Assembly: GCA_902524955.1 (NCBI GenBank)
Contig: CABZEY010000001.1
Span: forward strand, 124,001 to 188,000
Direction of reading: 5' to 3'
Length of the DNA stretch: 64,000 nt
DNA from: an uncultured Pelagibacteraceae bacterium
GTDB lineage: Bacteria; Pseudomonadota; Alphaproteobacteria; Pelagibacterales; Pelagibacteraceae
In this document: positions 18,040-26,478 of the stretch, piece after piece
Position numbering within the stretch: position 1 is the stretch's first letter
Layout of the letters: each line of letters opens with the position of its first letter
Notes under the pieces: model-generated
The model's database searches: none
Seen by the model: the letters and a program-made list of their open reading frames with translations, nothing else
Told to the model about the DNA's origin: nothing
Translations under genes and position numbers: made by a program

Positions 18040-19200
18040 TTAAATAATTTTTCTAATTTTCTCCAATGCTTTTTCTATATTGTCATAAGAATTTGCAAAA
18101 CTAAATCTTACATAATCTGAGCAAGATTGACCAAAACTAGTGCCTGGAACAATTGCCACACCAGCGTCAAATAAACATTTTTCGGCAAAAATTTCCCCGG
18201 TCATGCCAGTTTCGCTTATATTTGGGAATGCATAGAATGCTCCTCCAGGTTTATTACATTTGATACCTGTTATTGTATTTAGGCCATCTACTATAAGATT
18301 TCTTCGCTTATCAAACTTTTTCATCATATCATCTATAAATTCATGAGACCCCTCTAAAGCAGCTAGAGCAGCAACTTGATTAGCAGCTGAAACACAGGAA
18401 TAACTATTGATTGCCATTTTAGTCACATTTTCGATTAAACTTTTTGGCCAAACACTCCAGCCAAGTCTCCAACCCGTCATGGCATATGTCTTACTCCAAC
18501 CATCCATGACTATTAATCTGTCATATAATTCAGGATAATAAAAGAAAGATGGCATACTTTTACCATCATAAATTTGTCTAGAATAAATTTCATCACTAAA
18601 AACTGCAACATCGGGAAATTCTTTCAAGCCTTTCACTAATTTATCAATTTCACTTTTTTCTATTAATCCTCCAGTTGGGTTTTGAGGGTTATTGACAATT
18701 AACAATCTTGTTTTTTCATTAATTAAATTTAAGACTTCATCTGCATTAAACGAAAAGTTTTTTTCTTCAGAAAGATACATTGGAACAGCTTTGGCTCCAC
18801 TGTAATTTATAACAGACTCATAAATTGGAAATCCAGGTTCAGGATAGATGATTTCTACACCAGGTTGGCCGAACATCATAATCGCAAAAAACATTGATGG
18901 TTTACCACCTGGAGCAATAAATACTCTTTCAGAGTCTATTTCTGCCCCATACATTTTTTTAATATGTCTGCTCACGCCTGCACGTAATTCTATTGTACCA
19001 TTTGCTGGGGTGTATCCATGATGACCGTCATCCAAAGCTTTTTTTGCGGCATCTACAATATGCTTAGGTGTTAAAAAATCTGGTTGTCCAATACCCAAAT
19101 TTATAATTTCTTTTCCTTGACTCTCTAATTTTTTAGCTTTTGATAAAATAATAAAAGCATTTTCTGTTCCTAATCTAAAATAACTTTCTGCGATTTTCAT
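18040..19200 (-). CDS. Class I/II PLP-dependent aminotransferase
   Basis: A 386-residue fold-type I aminotransferase of the AspC/AlaA/ArAT group. The PLP lysine is Lys237 in GWSKTYAMTGWRLGW, the ring-stacking motif is NPQNPTGG at 171-178, and SDEIYSRQIYDG carries the PLP-contacting Asp and Tyr. Position between a FMN hydroxyacid oxidase and glcD suggests that it aminates a 2-oxo acid made by those enzymes (glyoxylate to glycine, or pyruvate to alanine), but aspartate or aromatic substrates are equally possible from sequence. Confidence 0.85.
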   Translation of the reverse strand: MKIAESYFRLGTENAFIILSKAKKLESQGKEIINLGIGQPDFLTPKHIVDAAKKALDDGHHGYTPANGTIELRAGVSRHIKKMYGAEIDSERVFIAPGGKPSMFFAIMMFGQPGVEIIYPEPGFPIYESVINYSGAKAVPMYLSEEKNFSFNADEVLNLINEKTRLLIVNNPQNPTGGLIEKSEIDKLVKGLKEFPDVAVFSDEIYSRQIYDGKSMPSFFYYPELYDRLIVMDGWSKTYAMTGWRLGWSVWPKSLIENVTKMAINSYSCVSAANQVAALAALEGSHEFIDDMMKKFDKRRNLIVDGLNTITGIKCNKPGGAFYAFPNISETGMTGEIFAEKCLFDAGVAIVPGTSFGQSCSDYVRFSFANSYDNIEKALEKIRKII

Positions 19201-20349
19201 TTATCGGTAAGCGATTTTATCTTTGGTTAACTCATCGATACTTCTTGTTCCCATTAAAGTCATTCCACGTGTAATTTCATCTTTCATTTTTTGAAGTACT
19301 CTCTCTACACCTGGTTGTCCACCAGCACCTAATGCATATAAATATGCTTTTCCCATTGAGCATGCTTTTGCACCTAATGCTAAAGCTTTAAGAACATGTG
19401 TTCCTCTCCTAATCCCTCCATCTAAAATAATTTCAATCTTATCTCCAACAGCATCAACTAAATTTTCAAGTTGATCAAATGGGGCACGTGATCCATCTAA
19501 CTGTCTACCTCCATGGTTTGAAACCATGATAGCAGTAGCGCCAATATCAATGGCTTTTTTTGCGTCATCTACGGACATAACTCCTTTAAGTGCAAAAGGA
19601 CCATTCCATTTCTTTGCCGCGTACTCAGCATGTTTCCAATTCATTGTAGTATCAAACTGAGAGTTAATATATTCCATCACTGAACTTTCTATACTTGAAC
19701 CTTTTTTTGTAAGATGAGAGATATTAGCTAAATTAAATTTAGGACCCATTAAATAATTTAAACTCCACGTAGGATGCATAAAAAAACTTAATAAGCTTTG
19801 AAAAGTAAGTTTTGGTGGTGTAGAAAATCCAGTTCTGTGATCCCTCTCTCGATTCCCTGCAACAATGGTATCAACTGTAAGACACATTGCTTTAAATCCA
19901 GAGCGCTGACATCTCTCTATTAAATTATCAGTTAGGCCTTGATCTTTATGAATGTAAAGTTGAAATAGTTTTGGACCACCTGATATATTTGAGATTTCTT
20001 CAATACTTTTGGTACCCATTGTAGACAAACTAAAAAAAGTACCAAATTTTTCTGCTGCTCTAGCTGGAGCTTTCTCACCATCATGATGATAAAGTTGATG
20101 CATAGCTGTTGGAGACAAAAATAACGGAAAATCTATTTTTTGACCCAATACAGTTGTAGATGTATCAACACTACTTACATCTGTAAGGACGTTTGGTATT
20201 AAATCACATTTATTAAACGACTCTGTGTTTCTTTTTAATGTCGTTTCATCGTCAGCACCTCCGTCGATATAATGAAAAATTGGTGATGGTAGTTTTTTTT
20301 TTGCAAGTTTACGAAAATCATCAATATTATGACAGTCGTTTAAATTCAT
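19201..20349 (-). CDS. FMN-dependent alpha-hydroxy acid oxidase/dehydrogenase (LldD family)
   Basis: This is a member of the glycolate oxidase / L-lactate dehydrogenase family, which oxidises L-2-hydroxyacids with FMN. The family signature SNHGGRQLDGSRAP gives the catalytic His279. Lys255 (FALKGV) and Asp307-type residues (ILDGGIRRG) bind FMN. The 382 residues match LldD or GOX. It is a different structural class from GlcDEF, so this operon has two unrelated hydroxyacid-oxidising systems. It begins the run of tightly packed genes ending at 13081. Confidence 0.9.
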   Translation of the reverse strand: MNLNDCHNIDDFRKLAKKKLPSPIFHYIDGGADDETTLKRNTESFNKCDLIPNVLTDVSSVDTSTTVLGQKIDFPLFLSPTAMHQLYHHDGEKAPARAAEKFGTFFSLSTMGTKSIEEISNISGGPKLFQLYIHKDQGLTDNLIERCQRSGFKAMCLTVDTIVAGNRERDHRTGFSTPPKLTFQSLLSFFMHPTWSLNYLMGPKFNLANISHLTKKGSSIESSVMEYINSQFDTTMNWKHAEYAAKKWNGPFALKGVMSVDDAKKAIDIGATAIMVSNHGGRQLDGSRAPFDQLENLVDAVGDKIEIILDGGIRRGTHVLKALALGAKACSMGKAYLYALGAGGQPGVERVLQKMKDEITRGMTLMGTRSIDELTKDKIAYR

Positions 20350-20358
20350 TTCTAAGGA

Positions 20359-20838
20359 TTAATACTTTTTTAGAAAGGTAAAGGCTATGTTGTTAGCTCC
20401 TGGATTTTTATCTCCCAAATCTGCATTTGATATATGACTGTAAGATATCCCTAAATTAGATTTATCTCCTAATTGCCATCCAAAATTAATTTGTGACTTA
20501 AATTCCAAAAAAGATCCCAGATCTTTACCATTTCCCATATCGTAATACCCAGGTGCAAAACTTGGACTAACAAAAAAATTACCTAATGTAAAATTGCCTT
20601 TTACGCCAGCGTATAACATAGTTGCATCTTCTTGAGTAACCATTGCACCAGTAATAGGAGCAAATTTCCCAATAAATCCATGATTGTTTTCATTAGCAAA
20701 AACGAAAGTTGCCTCTACAAACCCTGATCTTTTTTGATCATCGCTATAGTCCAGTATACCTGAGCTCATAGTCAAACCTCGAGAATAACAAGTTGAGGCT
20801 AATGAAGTAAAAATAAATGCAAGGATTATCTTTTTCAT
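20359..20838 (-). CDS. PagL-like lipid A deacylase family outer-membrane protein
   Basis: This 159-residue protein has a signal peptide (about 1-19) and a beta-rich body with alternating aromatic residues ending in FTFLKKY, a typical outer-membrane C-terminus. The motif SYSHISNADLGDKNPGANN keeps the His-x-Ser-Asn pair of the PagL / acyloxyacyl hydrolase family (His135, Ser137). The position that is Glu140 in Pseudomonas PagL, 14 residues after the His, is Asn here, as far as I can align. Activity is therefore uncertain. It lies 9 bases before the hydroxyacid oxidase gene. Confidence 0.65.
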   Translation of the reverse strand: MKKIILAFIFTSLASTCYSRGLTMSSGILDYSDDQKRSGFVEATFVFANENNHGFIGKFAPITGAMVTQEDATMLYAGVKGNFTLGNFFVSPSFAPGYYDMGNGKDLGSFLEFKSQINFGWQLGDKSNLGISYSHISNADLGDKNPGANNIAFTFLKKY

Positions 20839-20876
20839 AAAAGTTAAATATAATAATAAGTCATAATTTGAAAGTA

Positions 20877-21398
20877 TTAATCTTTATTGAATATATGAAA
20901 AATTGGTAAGTTTTTGGGCAATTTTCCCATTTTCTTTAAAGCATAAGTGACACTAGGGAAAGCTAATGATTTCCATGGAATATCCTTAAATTCAAAATAT
21001 TTAGCCTCTAAAGTTTCAATTCCTGGCTTAAAGGTTTTATTTATATGCTTAGCCAAAAAAACAAATTGAATTAAATTTTTTTTTCTTACAGTAAATATTA
21101 TTAATAACTTAAGTAGTTTGATCTTTATATTTACTTCTTCTCTTGCTTCTCTTACAGCTCCTTCTTCTGGTGTTTCACCCTTGTCTAAATATCCAGACGG
21201 AAACGTCCACTTTCCGTAACTAGGCGAAATTGCTCTTTTGCATAATAAAACTTTTTTATTTTTTATTACTAAAGAGCCAGTAACTATTTTAGGATTTTTA
21301 TAATCTATATAACCACATTTTTTACATATCTTCCTTCTTTTTTGCTCTAGGTCAACTTTTTTGTAATCAAATTTATGACAACAATTACTTTGGGGCAC
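20877..21398 (-). CDS. NUDIX hydrolase with N-terminal zinc ribbon
   Basis: A 173-residue pyrophosphohydrolase. The NUDIX box runs from Gly69 to about 91 (GYLDKGETPEEG then REAREEV). The N-terminus has Cys6, Cys7, Cys25 and Cys28, likely a small zinc ribbon like that of the NudC or zf-NADH-PPase group, followed by YKNPK. It probably hydrolyses a nucleoside diphosphate derivative. It overlaps ccmH by 14 bases. Confidence 0.88.
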   Translation of the reverse strand: MPQSNCCHKFDYKKVDLEQKRRKICKKCGYIDYKNPKIVTGSLVIKNKKVLLCKRAISPSYGKWTFPSGYLDKGETPEEGAVREAREEVNIKIKLLKLLIIFTVRKKNLIQFVFLAKHINKTFKPGIETLEAKYFEFKDIPWKSLAFPSVTYALKKMGKLPKNLPIFHIFNKD

Positions 21399-21738
21399 CT
21401 AACCTCCTGAAAATAATATAAGCTCCTAATAAAAAAAATATAGCTGGCGTTAGCCACAACATAATATTTTTAATCGAAAAAGGAGGGTTAAAGATAATTG
21501 ATTGGCCGTATTTAGATATTAAAAAATCATAGATTTCTTTATCCGATTTATTATTCATTATTTCTTTTTTTACATAATTTTTAATATCTCTAGCAAAGTC
21601 TGAGTTAGACTCATAAACAGACTGTCCATCACAAACTAAGCAGCGGATATTTTTTGAAATGGCATTTGCTCTTGTATCGACTTCGTCAGCATTTGAAAAA
21701 CTTAATAATAATAAATAAATTACAAAAAAAAATCTCAT
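21385..21738 (-). CDS. ccmH: Cytochrome c maturation protein CcmH
   Basis: CcmH keeps the apocytochrome c CXXCH motif reduced and hands it to the heme-ligation complex. The signal peptide (about 1-17) is followed by RCLVCDGQSVYESN with Cys33 and Cys36, then a C-terminal membrane anchor at about 93-110. The 117 residues lack the TPR region that is fused in E. coli CcmH, so a separate CcmI would be expected elsewhere. It overlaps ccmG by 4 bases. Confidence 0.93.
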   Translation of the reverse strand: MRFFFVIYLLLLSFSNADEVDTRANAISKNIRCLVCDGQSVYESNSDFARDIKNYVKKEIMNNKSDKEIYDFLISKYGQSIIFNPPFSIKNIMLWLTPAIFFLLGAYIIFRRLGAPK

Positions 21739-22253
21739 TTTGAACTTAACACTTTGTTTACAAATTGATTGTTTATAGGTCCAATATGTTTATCAATAAT
21801 TTTAAAATTTTTATCTACCAAATATGTTTCTGGCACTCCATACGCACCAAGATTAATAGATAATTCACCCTTATTATCCAACAAAACGTCTTGATAAGGA
21901 TTACCATATTTTTTTAAAAATGTTTTTGCGTTCTTTTTATTATCTTTATAATTAATTCCGATAATTGAAATTTTTTTTTTCTTTAATTGCATTAAAAAAG
22001 GATGTTCTACTTTACATGGTGCACACCACGAGGCAAAAATATTTATAAGAAATAAATTATTATTTGCGATTTTTTTAATATTTATATCTTGATTATAAAA
22101 TAAGCTTTTGGAAGATAAATTAGGTAATTGTTTACCAATCATTACTCTTGGCTCAAAATCTTTTTTTTTAAAAAGAGAACTATAGAATAAGGAAAATAGC
22201 AACCCAAAGAAAATTAATAAAACGAATATTTTAAATTCTTTTTTTAAATACAC
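21735..22253 (-). CDS. ccmG: Thiol:disulfide oxidoreductase CcmG/DsbE
   Basis: CcmG is a membrane-anchored thioredoxin-like protein that reduces apocytochrome thiols in the periplasm. After one N-terminal helix (about 8-26) comes a thioredoxin fold with WCAPC (Cys77, Cys80), the GVPETYLVD cis-proline loop near 140, and the acidic/PNLSS strand of the DsbE family. It overlaps ccmF by 23 bases and ccmH by 4, so it is coupled to both. Confidence 0.93.
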   Translation of the reverse strand: MYLKKEFKIFVLLIFFGLLFSLFYSSLFKKKDFEPRVMIGKQLPNLSSKSLFYNQDINIKKIANNNLFLINIFASWCAPCKVEHPFLMQLKKKKISIIGINYKDNKKNAKTFLKKYGNPYQDVLLDNKGELSINLGAYGVPETYLVDKNFKIIDKHIGPINNQFVNKVLSSK

Positions 22254-24087
22254 TTAAAATTCCTCCAAAAATAATTAATATTAAACCAAACCAAATTCCA
22301 TGGATAAAAAAATTATAATAATATCTTGCTCCTATCACCTTACTATTTAAATCAGGGAAGTTAATTACCAGATAATGATTTGATAACAATGTTGGTTTTA
22401 TACTTGTCTCTGATGTAATTTGGTCTGGTTGGAAATATCTTCTTATAGATGGGTTGAGTGTAAATATTTTATTGTTTTCCATGAACTCAAAATCTGTTCT
22501 CATTTCTAAATAATTATTTATTTTAAAAATATTTTGATTAGTTAAATATATAGCAACATTGTCAAATTTTTTTGTCTCTCCAATTTGGATCTCAAAATCT
22601 TTTGTTTTTGAAAAATAAGAATTCAAAAATACCGCTAAAATAAAAATACCAACCCCTAAATGAGAAAACAGCCTGGATAAATTGATAGCATTAATTTTAT
22701 ACCTAATCTTGTATACCTCAAATAAAATAGTAAATATCAAAACTAAAGAGGAAACTAGACCCAAGTAAAGTATTAATTCATTTTGTTTAGAGAAAATTAT
22801 TATTAATAAAGATAATACTAAGGCTACAAAAAAAACAATTAGCAAAAAGTAGGTATCTTTTAATCTTATATTCTGTGACCATTTTAAGATTGGACCAATA
22901 GACATTGCTATTAAAAAAATAAAGGCAAATGGTGCTAGTATTGTATTATAATAATCTGGACCAATTGAAATTGACTCATTTAAGGCTGATAAAATTATTG
23001 GGTAAATAGTACCTAATAAAATTATAAAAAGAAAAAATAATAAAAATAAATTATTAATATTTAAAAAATTTTCTTTTGAAAAAAAAGAAATTTTATAGTT
23101 TGTCGTATTAGAAGAGTAAAATGTATGTATTAATAAAGATATAGTAGTTATTAAAAATATAATTACTAATATAAATATTCCTCGATCTGGATCATTTGCA
23201 AATGCATGTACCGAATTTAATATACCAGATCTAACTAAAAAAGTTCCTAACAAACTTAAAGAGAAGGTCAAAATAGCAAGTAGGGCTGTCCAATTCTGCA
23301 TTCTATTTTTTATTTTTAAAACAAGTAATGAATGAATTAATGCAGTACCAGCCAGCCAGGGCATCAATGATGCGTTTTCTACAGGGTCCCAAAACCAGTA
23401 TCCTCCCCAACCTAATTCATAATAAGCCCAAACAGAACCCAAGGTTATTCCAATTGTTAAAAAAACCCATGATGACATGACCCATGGCCAAGAAACTTTA
23501 GCCCAAGTACTATCAAGTTGTTTGGTAACTAGAGCAGCCAGAACCAAACTTAGAGTTAAAGAAAAGCCTACATATCCTAAATATAAAAATGGAGGGTGAA
23601 GAACTAATAAAGGATCTTGCAAAATAGGATTTAAGCCTAGTCCTTCTTCTGGTGTTGGAATAATAAGATCAAAAGGATTTGATTTTACGATTAAAAAAAT
23701 TAAGAAAATTAAATAAATATTATTTTGAAAAAAAACCACCCACGATTTGAATGTAATATTTTTGTTATAAAATAACGTAAATAAAGTACCGTATAATCCA
23801 ACGATTAAAATAAATAATAATAAACTTCCTTCATGATTACCCCAGGTACCTGAGAGCTTATAAAAAAAGGGCTTTAAAGTATGAGAATTTTCATAAACAG
23901 CTGAAATACTAAAATTTGAAGAGGAAAAATAAAATATTAATAATAAAAAAGATGTGAAAGTAAAAATTGATGACCAATTAAATGTATTAATAGACAATTT
24001 TATTTTTTTTTTAAAAAAAAACAAATTACTTAAAAATGAAAAAAAAATGCTTAAAATTAATATGATATTTGCTACGTTACTTGCCAT
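22231..24087 (-). CDS. ccmF: Heme lyase subunit CcmF
   Basis: CcmF accepts heme from CcmE and attaches it to apocytochrome c with CcmH. The 618-residue polytopic protein has the tryptophan-rich WWD heme-handling motif GWGGYWFWDPVENASLMPW at 226-244, the early GTWGNHEGS, and a periplasmic C-terminal domain before the last helix (about 595-612). Its length is near the bacterial average. It overlaps ccmE by 11 bases. Confidence 0.95.
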   Translation of the reverse strand: MASNVANIILILSIFFSFLSNLFFFKKKIKLSINTFNWSSIFTFTSFLLLIFYFSSSNFSISAVYENSHTLKPFFYKLSGTWGNHEGSLLLFILIVGLYGTLFTLFYNKNITFKSWVVFFQNNIYLIFLIFLIVKSNPFDLIIPTPEEGLGLNPILQDPLLVLHPPFLYLGYVGFSLTLSLVLAALVTKQLDSTWAKVSWPWVMSSWVFLTIGITLGSVWAYYELGWGGYWFWDPVENASLMPWLAGTALIHSLLVLKIKNRMQNWTALLAILTFSLSLLGTFLVRSGILNSVHAFANDPDRGIFILVIIFLITTISLLIHTFYSSNTTNYKISFFSKENFLNINNLFLLFFLFIILLGTIYPIILSALNESISIGPDYYNTILAPFAFIFLIAMSIGPILKWSQNIRLKDTYFLLIVFFVALVLSLLIIIFSKQNELILYLGLVSSLVLIFTILFEVYKIRYKINAINLSRLFSHLGVGIFILAVFLNSYFSKTKDFEIQIGETKKFDNVAIYLTNQNIFKINNYLEMRTDFEFMENNKIFTLNPSIRRYFQPDQITSETSIKPTLLSNHYLVINFPDLNSKVIGARYYYNFFIHGIWFGLILIIFGGILSVFKKRI

Positions 24088-24520
24088 AATTTTTTTTCCA
24101 ATCTCCCGTTTTTTTTAAAGCATCCGCAACCTCTTTGGGCATGTAATTTTCATCGTGTTTTGCTAAAATTTTTGTAGCCACCAAATTAGTTCTTGTATTA
24201 AGTCTGCCTTCAACTACTGCACCCTGTCCCTCTTCAAATAAATTTGGTTTAATACCGCTGTAATTTACTAAGATATCATTTTTAAAATCTGTAACTATAA
24301 ATGAATATTGGTTACCCTTTTTTTTTAATGACTTAATTTTAACCATACCACCTATACGAATTATCCCATTAGGAATTTCTGTTATATTTTTTAAATCAGT
24401 AGGAGAAAAAAAATATACAGAATTTACTTTTAGCGAGTCAAAAATAAACTTTCCTATTATCAGTGCTGTAATAATAGAAACTAAAAAAAAGTATAACCTC
24501 TTTTTAACGTTATTGTTCAT
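24077..24520 (-). CDS. ccmE: Heme chaperone CcmE
   Basis: CcmE carries heme in the periplasm, bound covalently to a histidine. This is His122 in ILAKHDENYMPKE, with Tyr126 next to it. One N-terminal membrane anchor (about 10-27) precedes an OB-fold domain. The 147 residues match the family. It overlaps ccmC by 4 bases, leaving no room for ccmD between them. Confidence 0.94.
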   Translation of the reverse strand: MNNNVKKRLYFFLVSIITALIIGKFIFDSLKVNSVYFFSPTDLKNITEIPNGIIRIGGMVKIKSLKKKGNQYSFIVTDFKNDILVNYSGIKPNLFEEGQGAVVEGRLNTRTNLVATKILAKHDENYMPKEVADALKKTGDWKKNYGK

Positions 24521-25218
24521 CTTTTTGAATTAATTTTTAAATTTAAACTCTCTAGTTTGAATCTAATCAAAAAAATTATTATTGAAAAGCTTAAAAAAGC
24601 GATGAACATTATTAATAAAGGGGTGAGCATAGTTGGATGTATAGAGGAATTTTCTGTTAACTTAATTGTAGCAGGTTGATGGAGTGTATTCCACCATTCT
24701 ACAGAAAACTTAATTATGGGTAAATTTGCTAATCCAATAAGAGATATTATCGATGTTAATTTTTCGGCTAAGTTAAATTTTGGAATAATTTTCCAAATAA
24801 TTATATAAATAATATAAAATATTACTAAAACTAGCATTGATGTGAGCCTCGCATCCCATGTCCAGAAAGTTCCCCAAGTAGGTTGACCCCATATCGAACC
24901 TGTAAAAAGAGATATCAAAGAAAAAGTAAAACCAATTGGTGCTATGCTTTTAGCTATTAAAGTAAATATTCTTGTTTTGAAAATCAAAGTTATAAAGCCA
25001 CAAATACTCATTACTGCAAAAATTTGTAAAGCTAGCCATGATGCTGGTACATGAACATACATAATTCTAACAGTGTCTCCCTGTAAGTAATCTGCAGGTG
25101 AAATAAATAAAGAAATAATCAACCCAAAAATTACAAGGGTAAGAAAAAAAATTTTTATCCAAAAAAGATAATCATCGTGAAAATCTTTTAAATTTTTTGA
25201 ATTAAATAAATATAACAT
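24517..25218 (-). CDS. ccmC: Heme export/delivery protein CcmC
   Basis: CcmC loads heme onto CcmE. The 233 residues have six helices and the WWD motif WGQPTWGTFWTWDARLT at 110-126, with flanking heme-ligand histidines in VHVPASW (near 56) and the NTLHQP loop. It is the first gene of this ccm run. The upstream gap of 157 bases to hspQ carries a long hairpin. Confidence 0.94.
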   Translation of the reverse strand: MLYLFNSKNLKDFHDDYLFWIKIFFLTLVIFGLIISLFISPADYLQGDTVRIMYVHVPASWLALQIFAVMSICGFITLIFKTRIFTLIAKSIAPIGFTFSLISLFTGSIWGQPTWGTFWTWDARLTSMLVLVIFYIIYIIIWKIIPKFNLAEKLTSIISLIGLANLPIIKFSVEWWNTLHQPATIKLTENSSIHPTMLTPLLIMFIAFLSFSIIIFLIRFKLESLNLKINSKR

Positions 25219-25264
25219 TCTGCGGAAATTAATTGAAATTTTCAGATTTGGTATGTGTTAGTCT

Positions 25265-25307
25265 GTCCAGTTTGAAGAGGGAGAATGGGAAAAACTTCAA
25301 ACTGGAC
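25265..25307 (-). repeat. 13-base inverted repeat between hspQ and ccmC
   Basis: GTCCAGTTTGAAG at 25265-25277 and CTTCAAACTGGAC at 25295-25307 pair perfectly around a 17-base purine-rich loop (AGGGAGAATGG core on the plus strand). Weak outer pairing AGTCT/AGACT at 25260 and 25323 may extend it. Neither strand has a U-run after it, so it is not a normal intrinsic terminator. It is transcribed on the minus strand either as the hspQ 3-prime end or the ccmC leader. I do not know a family for it. Confidence 0.8.
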
Positions 25308-25375
25308 TATGATAAATTAATTAGACTTAAAAATTGTCCTATTACTGAATAAAAAGTGTTTTAATTTAGGCGAGG

Positions 25376-25708
25376 CTAGTTTGTTGACCTTAAATACAAG
25401 CCATCTTTACCTTGTCCACTGAATATTTCATTAACTAGTGGATGACTTACTGGCTCATTTCTATCGTCAAATACTAAATTTTGCTCAGAAACGTAGGCTT
25501 CATAAGTTATCTCATCATTTTCGGCTAAGATATGATAAAAAGGTTGATCTTTTCTAGGTCTCACATCTTTTGGTATAGATTGATACCACTCTTCTGAATT
25601 ATTAAATTCAAAATCAACATCATAGATAATACCCCTAAATTCAAATAGTCTATGTCTAACAACTTCCCCTATTGAAAATTTAGCTTTTTTAGGTTTTTCG
25701 ATTTTCAT
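25376..25708 (-). CDS. hspQ: Heat shock protein HspQ
   Basis: HspQ (hemimethylated-DNA-binding YccV family) promotes degradation of DnaA and Lon substrates in enterobacteria. The 110 residues contain the family core: KFSIGEVVRHRLFEFRGIIYDVDFEF, the WYQSIP segment, KDQPFYHILAEN and YEAYVSEQNL. The N-terminal MKIEKPKKA is variable. It lies in a short operon after the DUF3108 gene region but with its own spacing of 35 bases. Confidence 0.9.
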   Translation of the reverse strand: MKIEKPKKAKFSIGEVVRHRLFEFRGIIYDVDFEFNNSEEWYQSIPKDVRPRKDQPFYHILAENDEITYEAYVSEQNLVFDDRNEPVSHPLVNEIFSGQGKDGLYLRSTN

Positions 25709-25743
25709 TAATTATCTAATAGTTAATGATCCTTGAATATAAA

Positions 25744-26478
25744 TCAAGGGGTTAAAATTGTTGATAAATACATTTTTAAGGGGATCAACTTCGCTTTAGT
25801 TTCAAAATAAACAGGAATTATATCGCCAGAAATTTTTGAAAAATAAATATCTAAGTATAGTGAATTTAGTTTTTTTTCTCTATTTAATTTATGCCCAGAT
25901 ATCGCTTTATAATTTAATCTACAAGAAAAACTAATTTTATAATTTTGATTTTCATATTTAATGAAAGGATAATTTATTTTATTTTTAGTAAGTGAGACTA
26001 AATATACATCATCCCCATCAAAAATTTTTTGTTTATTTTCACATTTTGAATTTAAACTGTTATCAAATAAAATTATTTCAATTGCTGTCAAAGGGTCGAG
26101 GGTATTTGAAAGATCATCTCTATTTATTTTTTTATAATTTTCTCCTTTGTTTAATTTAATTTTATCTAAATCAATTATATTATTAATCTTTTTATAATGA
26201 TAAGTTTTTTCTTCGTTTTTTCTCAGGGAATTAAAATAATAACTTAAATTATTATTTTCTTTATCTAAAGTTGTTTGAACAACACTTTGAGATTTTATAA
26301 AATAGCCTACTAAACCTTTGCTATTAATTACCGAATAAAATTTATTGTCGCTAATATTAAATTTAATATTCAAAAAATTTAAATTTAATCCATAAACCTT
26401 GTAATTAAATTCTCTTGAATATAAGTGGGAACTCTGAAAAAATAGAACGATAAGTAATAATAATATTTTTTTAAACAT
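25744..26478 (-). CDS. DUF3108-type secreted protein
   Basis: The 244-residue protein has a signal peptide (about 1-20) and a beta-rich body that ends in DIYFSKISGDIIPVYFETKAKLIPLKMYLSTI, which is typical of DUF3108 periplasmic proteins of unknown function. Its ATG overlaps that of the divergent yciB gene by two bases, so each promoter must lie inside the neighbour or be absent. Confidence 0.72.
   Translation of the reverse strand: MFKKILLLLIVLFFQSSHLYSREFNYKVYGLNLNFLNIKFNISDNKFYSVINSKGLVGYFIKSQSVVQTTLDKENNNLSYYFNSLRKNEEKTYHYKKINNIIDLDKIKLNKGENYKKINRDDLSNTLDPLTAIEIILFDNSLNSKCENKQKIFDGDDVYLVSLTKNKINYPFIKYENQNYKISFSCRLNYKAISGHKLNREKKLNSLYLDIYFSKISGDIIPVYFETKAKLIPLKMYLSTILTP

Noticed and set aside
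25265-25307. Intrinsic terminator of hspQ
   Set aside because: No run of T follows either arm in either direction, and the loop is too large for a typical terminator.
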